Shown here piece after piece: positions 39,169-43,687 of a stretch of DNA of 43,687 nt. This DNA comes from Kitasatospora sp. SolWspMP-SS2h (GTDB taxonomy: Bacteria > Actinomycetota > Actinomycetes > Streptomycetales > Streptomycetaceae): positions 1 through 43,687 of the forward strand of contig NZ_QLLT01000043.1 of the NCBI RefSeq assembly GCF_003259315.1. Direction: 5' to 3'. A program made the position numbers and the translations under genes. The number at the start of each line of letters is the position of its first letter. Positions within the stretch are counted from its first letter, which is position 1. Under the pieces are notes generated by a model. It ran no database searches. It was given only the letters and a program-made list of their open reading frames with translations, and had not been told where the DNA came from.

Positions 39169-39285
39169 TTTCCGTATCCGTGAGTGACCGATAGTGGGTG
39201 CAGTCGAGCTCGGGTCGAGGCTCCTGCGCAGGGGTGCGCGCCAGGCCGCGAGTGATCTTGCAACACGATTTCAGGAGGCACACCC

Positions 39286-40914
39286 ATGCGCGGTGCCAAC
39301 CAGGCCAAGTGGGTTGTCGCAGCCGTCGCGGTCGCCCTCGCCGCCACCGCTTGCGGCAGCGGCAGCTCTTCGAGCGGCTCCACCGGGGCGTCCAACGCCC
39401 AGGGCACGTTCAGCTACCAGAGCACCGAGCCGCAGAACCCGCTCCAGCCGGCGAACGCCATGGAGGTCGGCGGCGGCCGCATCATCAAGACCCTGTTCAA
39501 GGGTCTGGTCGACTACGACCCCACCAGCGGTGAGCTCCGCAACCAGGTCGCCGACAAGATCGAGACCACCAACGCCCAGAACTACACCGTCACCCTGAAG
39601 TCGGGCTGGACCTTCCACGACGGCACCCCGGTGACCGCCAAGTCCTTCGTGGACGCCTGGAACTGGTCCGCCAACACCAAGAACAAGCAGATCAACTCCG
39701 ACTGGTTCTCGGACATCCAGGGCTACGCGGACGTCCACCCGGACGAGGGCGACCCGAAGGCCGACACCATGTCCGGCCTGAAGGTCGTGGACGACACGCA
39801 CTTCACCATCGCGCTGAACGGCCCGGTCTCGTACTTCGAGTACAAGCTCGGCTACACCGCCTTCTCGCCGCTGCCCGAGGTCTTCTTCACCGACCCGGCG
39901 AAGTACGGCCAGGCCCCGATCGGCAACGGCCCCTACAAGTTCGTCTCGTGGGAGCACAACAAGGCCGTCACCGTCGCCGCCTACGACAAGTACGCGGGCG
40001 CCGACAAGCCGAAGAACGGCGGCATCGTCTTCAAGAACTACGCCCAGGCCGAGGGCGCCTACAAGGACCTGGTCTCCGACAACCTGGACGTGCTGGACCA
40101 GGTCGACCCGAGCGACCTGGCCTCGTACAAGAACGACCTGGGCGACCGCGCCGTCGACCAGGCCCAGGGCGCCATCCAGTCGATCTCGTTCTCGCTGTAC
40201 GCGGACGACTGGAAGCCGGAGAACCTGGCCAAGGTCCGCCAGGGCCTGTCGATGGCGATCGACCGCGACACCATCACCAAGACGGTGCTCAACGGCTCGC
40301 GCCAGCCCGCCAACTCCTGGGTCGCCCCGGGCGCCATGGGCTACAAGGACAACACCTGCGGCGAGTACTGCACGTACAACCCGGAGAAGGCCAAGCAGCT
40401 GATCACCGAGGGCGGCGGCGTCCCCGGCAACAAGATCACCGTGCTGTACAACGCCGACGGCGGCCACAAGGAGTGGGTGGACGCGGTCTGCAACTCCATC
40501 CGCCAGGCCACCGGCGTGGAGTGCACCGGCGACGCCAAGCCGGACTTCAAGACCTCGCGCGACCTGATCAAGAACAAGAAGGTCGACGGTCTGATGCGCA
40601 CCGGCTGGGTGCAGGACTACCCGCTGAACGCCAACTACCTGCGCGACGTGTACGGCACCGGCGCCGCGGCCAACGACGCCGGCTACTCCAGCCCGGAGTT
40701 CGACAAGCTGGCCGCCGAGGCGGACAAGGCCACCTCGGTGAAGGAGACCGCGGACCTGTACCAGAAGGCCGAGGAGCAGCTGGCCAAGGACATGCCGGCC
40801 ATCCCGCTCTGGTACTACAAGACCACCGCCGGTTACTCGAAGAACGTGCAGAACGTGAAGTACGACTCCTTCGGCGACCCGGTCTTCACCCAGGTCGAGG
40901 TCAAGCAGAAGTAA
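39286..40914 (+). CDS. Peptide ABC transporter substrate-binding lipoprotein (family 5, OppA/DppA-like), 542 aa
   Basis: Exported, lipid-anchored solute-binding protein. The signal peptide has a basic start and hydrophobic core (VVAAVAVALAATAC) with the lipobox cysteine at 23, followed by a Gly/Ser linker. Family 5 features are present: YQSTEPQNPLQPANAMEVGG near the mature N-terminus, VTLKSGWTFHDGTPVTAKSF, IGNGPYKFVSWEHNKAVTVA, and VRQGLSMAIDRDTITKTVLN. It ends with LWYYKTTAGYSKNV. ATG at 39286 follows TTTCAGGAGG, a strong ribosome-binding site. First gene of an operon with two permeases and an ATPase; the ligand is probably an oligopeptide. Confidence 0.93.
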   Translation: MRGANQAKWVVAAVAVALAATACGSGSSSSGSTGASNAQGTFSYQSTEPQNPLQPANAMEVGGGRIIKTLFKGLVDYDPTSGELRNQVADKIETTNAQNYTVTLKSGWTFHDGTPVTAKSFVDAWNWSANTKNKQINSDWFSDIQGYADVHPDEGDPKADTMSGLKVVDDTHFTIALNGPVSYFEYKLGYTAFSPLPEVFFTDPAKYGQAPIGNGPYKFVSWEHNKAVTVAAYDKYAGADKPKNGGIVFKNYAQAEGAYKDLVSDNLDVLDQVDPSDLASYKNDLGDRAVDQAQGAIQSISFSLYADDWKPENLAKVRQGLSMAIDRDTITKTVLNGSRQPANSWVAPGAMGYKDNTCGEYCTYNPEKAKQLITEGGGVPGNKITVLYNADGGHKEWVDAVCNSIRQATGVECTGDAKPDFKTSRDLIKNKKVDGLMRTGWVQDYPLNANYLRDVYGTGAAANDAGYSSPEFDKLAAEADKATSVKETADLYQKAEEQLAKDMPAIPLWYYKTTAGYSKNVQNVKYDSFGDPVFTQVEVKQK

Positions 40915-40944
40915 CCGAGCCGGCACCGCGCGGCTCGAACAGAC

Positions 40945-40992
40945 ACGGCCGGTGCCGTGCCCCGCCCCACCGGGCGGCCCGGCACCGGCCGT
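40945..40992. terminator. Intercistronic hairpin between binding protein and permease genes
   Basis: ACGGCCGGTGCCG (40945-40957) pairs with CGGCACCGGCCGT (40980-40992); the 22-nt interior can form a further GC helix. Located after the first gene of the operon, it would partly terminate transcription or protect the 3' end of the upstream message, giving more binding protein than permease. Confidence 0.65.
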
Positions 40993-41054
40993 TGTCACGT
41001 CCAGAACTCTGACACCGGGACGACAGCCCGTCAGAGCAGTCAATTGGAGGCACG

Positions 41055-41981
41055 ATGGGGCGCTACGTCGCGAGGCGACTGCTCCAGATGATCCCGGTGT
41101 TCCTGGGCACGGTCACCATCATCTTCTTCATGACCCGTCTGCTGCCCGGTGACCCCGCGGCGGCGATGTGGGGCGACAAGGCCGCCGACCCGGCCCAGCT
41201 CGCCGCGTTCAAGCACGACATGGGGCTCGACGTCTCCAAGTGGCAGCAGTACCTCAACTACATGGGGAACCTGCTGACCGGAGACTTCGGCAAGGCCATG
41301 AACGGCCGCAAGGTCATCGACCTGATCGGCGAGGCCCTCCCGGTCACCGTCCGACTGGCGCTGCTGGCCTTCGTCTTCGAGCTGGTCGTCGGCATCGGCA
41401 TCGGCCTGTTCGCCGGCCTGCGCCGGGGCAAGGCGTTCGACAAGTCGACCCTGGTCCTGACCCTGCTGCTGATCTCCGTCCCCGTCCCGGTGCTCGGCTT
41501 CGTCTTCCAGACCGTCTTCGGCATCCAGCTCGGCTGGGTCACCCCGACGGTGCAGAGCAGCACCGACCTGAGCCAGCTGATCCTGCCCGCCGTCGTGCTG
41601 GGCTCGATCTCGCTCGCGTACGTCGCCCGCCTGACCCGGACCTCCATCGCGGAGAACCTGAAGGCCGACTACATGCGCACCGCCGTCGCCAAGGGCCTGC
41701 CCCGGCGCAAGGTGATCGGCACCCACCTGCTGCGCAACTCGATGATCCCGGTGGTCACCTTCCTGGGCACCGACCTGGGCGCCCTGATGGGCGGCGCGAT
41801 CGTCACCGAGGGCATCTTCAACGTCCAGGGCGTCGGCCACGCGCTCTACCAGGCCATCAACCGCAACGAGGGCGCGACCGTCTCCGGCTTCGTCGTGGTG
41901 CTGGTGCTGGTCTACCTGGTGGCCAGCCTGCTCGTCGACCTGCTCTACGCGGTCCTGGACCCGAGGATCCGGTATGCCTGA
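41055..41981 (+). CDS. Peptide ABC transporter permease, DppB/OppB-like, 308 aa
   Basis: Inner-membrane permease, six helices expected. N-terminus MGRYVARRLLQMIPVFLGTV then TIIFFMTRLLPGDPAAAMWG is the hallmark of DppB/OppB. The binding-protein-dependent transport (EAA) loop lies in YMRTAVAKGLPRRKVIGTHL. C-terminus YLVASLLVDLLYAVLDPRIR is typical. ATG at 41055 follows TTGGAGG. Overlaps the next gene by 8 bp. Confidence 0.94.
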   Translation: MGRYVARRLLQMIPVFLGTVTIIFFMTRLLPGDPAAAMWGDKAADPAQLAAFKHDMGLDVSKWQQYLNYMGNLLTGDFGKAMNGRKVIDLIGEALPVTVRLALLAFVFELVVGIGIGLFAGLRRGKAFDKSTLVLTLLLISVPVPVLGFVFQTVFGIQLGWVTPTVQSSTDLSQLILPAVVLGSISLAYVARLTRTSIAENLKADYMRTAVAKGLPRRKVIGTHLLRNSMIPVVTFLGTDLGALMGGAIVTEGIFNVQGVGHALYQAINRNEGATVSGFVVVLVLVYLVASLLVDLLYAVLDPRIRYA

Positions 41982-42924
41982 CCTGATCACGAAGAACGCC
42001 CCCGCCGGGGACGGCGAGACCCCCGCCGAGCGGGTCGCCGTCCCGATGCCCAGGACCGAGAAGCCGCGCAGCCTCGGCCTGGACGCCTGGCACGACCTGC
42101 GCAAGCGCCCGGTCTTCATCATCTCGGCCGCGCTGATCGTCCTGCTGGTGCTGTTCGCGATCTTCCCCAGCCTGTTCACCTCGGTGGACCCGCGGGCCGG
42201 CGACCTGCGCCACCACTACCTGACCAAGCCGCAGTACCTGCACTTCTTCCAGGCCGACTGGTTCGGCTACGACGGCCAGGGCCGCTCGATCTACGCCCGG
42301 GTGATCTACGGCGCCCGCGCCTCGGTGGTCGTCGGCATCTGCGTCACCACCGGCGTCACCGTCCTGGGCGGCCTGCTGGGCATGGTGGCCGGCTACTACG
42401 GCGGCTGGGTCGACACCATCGTCTCCCGCTTCACCGACATGGTCTTCGGCATCCCGCTGCTGCTCGGCGCGCTGGTCATGCTGAACGCCTTCTCGGTCCG
42501 CACGGTCTGGTCGGTGGTCTTCGCCCTGGTGGTGCTCGGCTGGACGCAGATGACCCGCGTGATGCGCGGCTCGGTGATCACCGTCAAGCAGTCCGACTAC
42601 GTGACGGCGGCCAAGGCGCTCGGCGCCGGCACCGGCCGGATCATGTTCAAGCACATCCTGCCGAACGCGATCGCCCCGGTGATCGTGGTGGCGACCATCG
42701 CGCTGGGCGGCTACATCGCCACCGAGGCCACGCTGAGCTTCCTCGGCATCGGCCTCCAGGACCCGACTATCTCCTGGGGCATCGACATCAACTCGGCCCA
42801 GAAGGTGATCCGGCAGGCGCCGTTCGCGCTGTTCTTCCCGGCCGGCATGCTCAGCCTCACCGTGCTGGCGTTCATCATGCTCGGCGACGCGGTGCGCGAC
42901 GCCCTCGACCCGAAGCTGCGTTGA
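41974..42924 (+). CDS. Peptide ABC transporter permease, DppC/OppC-like, 316 aa
   Basis: Second permease. A cytoplasmic N-terminus of about 45 residues is followed by WHDLRKRPVFIISAALIVLL. The family has a large periplasmic loop after TM1 (RAGDLRHHYLTKPQYLHFFQ, DWFGYDGQGRSIYARVIYGA). The EAA motif is in YVTAAKALGAGTGRIMFKHI. End MLGDAVRDALDPKLR is the DppC signature. It overlaps the preceding permease, indicating translational coupling. Confidence 0.94.
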   Translation: MPDLITKNAPAGDGETPAERVAVPMPRTEKPRSLGLDAWHDLRKRPVFIISAALIVLLVLFAIFPSLFTSVDPRAGDLRHHYLTKPQYLHFFQADWFGYDGQGRSIYARVIYGARASVVVGICVTTGVTVLGGLLGMVAGYYGGWVDTIVSRFTDMVFGIPLLLGALVMLNAFSVRTVWSVVFALVVLGWTQMTRVMRGSVITVKQSDYVTAAKALGAGTGRIMFKHILPNAIAPVIVVATIALGGYIATEATLSFLGIGLQDPTISWGIDINSAQKVIRQAPFALFFPAGMLSLTVLAFIMLGDAVRDALDPKLR

Positions 42925-42941
42925 GAGAGGCGGCCCGCATC

Positions 42942-43687
42942 ATGACCACCGCACATGAGAAGACCACTGCCGTGAAGGACCGTCCGGCCCCCGGCACCCC
43001 GCTGCTCGAAGTCCGCGACCTGCATGTCGAGTTCAAGACCCGGGACGGCGTCGCCAAGGCCGTCAACGGCGTCAACTACTCGGTCGCGGCCGGCGAGACG
43101 CTGGCCGTGCTGGGCGAGTCCGGCTCCGGCAAGTCCGTCACCGCGCAGACCATCATGGGCATCCTCGACATGCCGCCCGGCCGGGTCACCGCCGGCGAGA
43201 TCCTGTTCCGCGGGCGGGACATGCTCAAGATGTCCCACGAGGAGCGCCGGAAGATCCGCGGCCGGAAGATCGCGATGATCTTCCAGGACGCGCTCTCCTC
43301 GCTCAACCCGGTGCTCTCCGTCGGCTACCAGCTCGGCGAGATGTTCCGGGTGCACGAGGGCGCCTCCAAGAAGGAGGCCAAGGCCAAGGCCATCGAGCTG
43401 ATGGACCGGGTCCGCATCCCCGCGGCCGCCCAGCGGGTGGGCGACTTCCCGCACCAGTTCTCCGGCGGCATGCGCCAGCGCATCATGATCGCGATGGCGC
43501 TGGCGCTGGAGCCCGACCTGATCATCGCGGACGAGCCGACCACCGCGCTGGACGTCACCGTCCAGGCGCAGGTGATGGACCTGCTCGCCGAGCTCCAGGC
43601 CGAGTACCACATGGGCCTGATCCTGATCACCCACGACCTCGGCGTGGTCGCCGACGTCGCGGACAAGATCGCCGTCATGTACGCCGG
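42942..43687 (+). CDS. Peptide ABC transporter ATP-binding protein (DppD/OppD-like), N-terminal 248 residues, cut by window end
   Basis: ATPase of the same transporter. Walker A GESGSGKS at 58-65, Q-loop in AMIFQDALSSLNPVLSVGYQ, ABC signature FSGGMRQRIMIAMA, Walker B LIIADEPTTALDVTVQAQVM and switch His in LILITHDLGVV. The frame runs off the right edge, about 80-100 residues short of the usual 330-350 aa. It starts 17 bp after the second permease. The usual second ATPase gene (DppF/OppF) is expected outside the window. Confidence 0.94.
   Translation, partial: MTTAHEKTTAVKDRPAPGTPLLEVRDLHVEFKTRDGVAKAVNGVNYSVAAGETLAVLGESGSGKSVTAQTIMGILDMPPGRVTAGEILFRGRDMLKMSHEERRKIRGRKIAMIFQDALSSLNPVLSVGYQLGEMFRVHEGASKKEAKAKAIELMDRVRIPAAAQRVGDFPHQFSGGMRQRIMIAMALALEPDLIIADEPTTALDVTVQAQVMDLLAELQAEYHMGLILITHDLGVVADVADKIAVMYA

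Larger units (their letters stand above)
38931..39285. other. Intergenic region between typA and the peptide transporter operon
   Basis: This 355-bp gap begins with the typA terminator (38957-38992). Then comes a short hairpin GTGAC-GTTCC-GTCAC at 39001-39015, AT-richer DNA from 39030 to 39190 with an inverted repeat TGACCAA...TTGGTCA (39142-39168), and a weak TTGAAA at 39150-39155. A strong ribosome-binding site (AGGAGG) ends the region. No ORF was seen. Confidence 0.6.

Overview
The window is high-GC chromosomal DNA from a streptomycete-type actinomycete (Streptomyces or Kitasatospora). The signs are strong G/C bias at third codon positions, frequent GTG starts, a WhiB-family protein, a SARP regulator with an NB-ARC ATPase and TPRs, several SpoIIE-type phosphatases fused to anti-sigma-like kinase domains, polyphosphate glucokinase and class II FBPase. 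I identified 42 genes. I saw no rRNA or tRNA gene and no CRISPR array. No database was consulted; names rest on motifs read in the translations.

Layout. At 1-136 is the 3' tail of an IS5-type transposase, abutting the stop codon of a GAF/SpoIIE phosphatase gene (153-1913). A SAM methyltransferase gene, a G-rich tract and an AfsR-like regulator gene follow, all on the minus strand. Divergent from the regulator is a 69-residue acidic peptide gene ending in a Cys-Pro tail. From 6.6 to 20.2 kb lies a housekeeping block: class I fumarase, DUF1707 protein, WhiB-like protein, GlpX, DUF4245 protein, nitroreductase, xseB / ECF sigma factor / xseA, APC permease, IspH, PpgK, DUF6542 protein and YchF.

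The most striking structure is just past ychF. A YefM-YoeB toxin-antitoxin pair lies inside an 842-bp segment bounded by two copies of the 3' end of ychF (20135-20152 and 20977-20994). The two copies share 14 identical bases and encode the same last residues and stop codon. Each copy is followed by its own strong terminator-like hairpin. Inside the segment are five GTGCTG-headed 11-bp units, two on the left and three on the right. This looks like a small integrated element, or the remnant of one, that rebuilt the end of ychF on insertion.

From 21.2 to 29.8 kb is more variable DNA: a ComB-like phosphatase, a Uma2-family protein divergent from a TetR/MFS efflux pair with a clear operator, a HAD phosphatase, a deaminase/reductase pair resembling a split RibD in reversed order, a PPOX flavoprotein, a second methyltransferase, and SPOR-like, CYTH and NUDIX proteins. 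From 30.2 to 35.6 kb are two adjacent large PAS-PAS-GAF-SpoIIE-HATPase proteins. A membrane/TPR protein, TypA and the start of a peptide ABC-transporter operon (binding lipoprotein, two permeases, truncated ATPase gene) end the window.

Regulatory features read directly include ten long hairpins, a TetR operator, a repeated layout TANNNT-6 nt-start codon that points to leaderless transcripts at four genes, and a -35/-10 pair before the ECF sigma gene.
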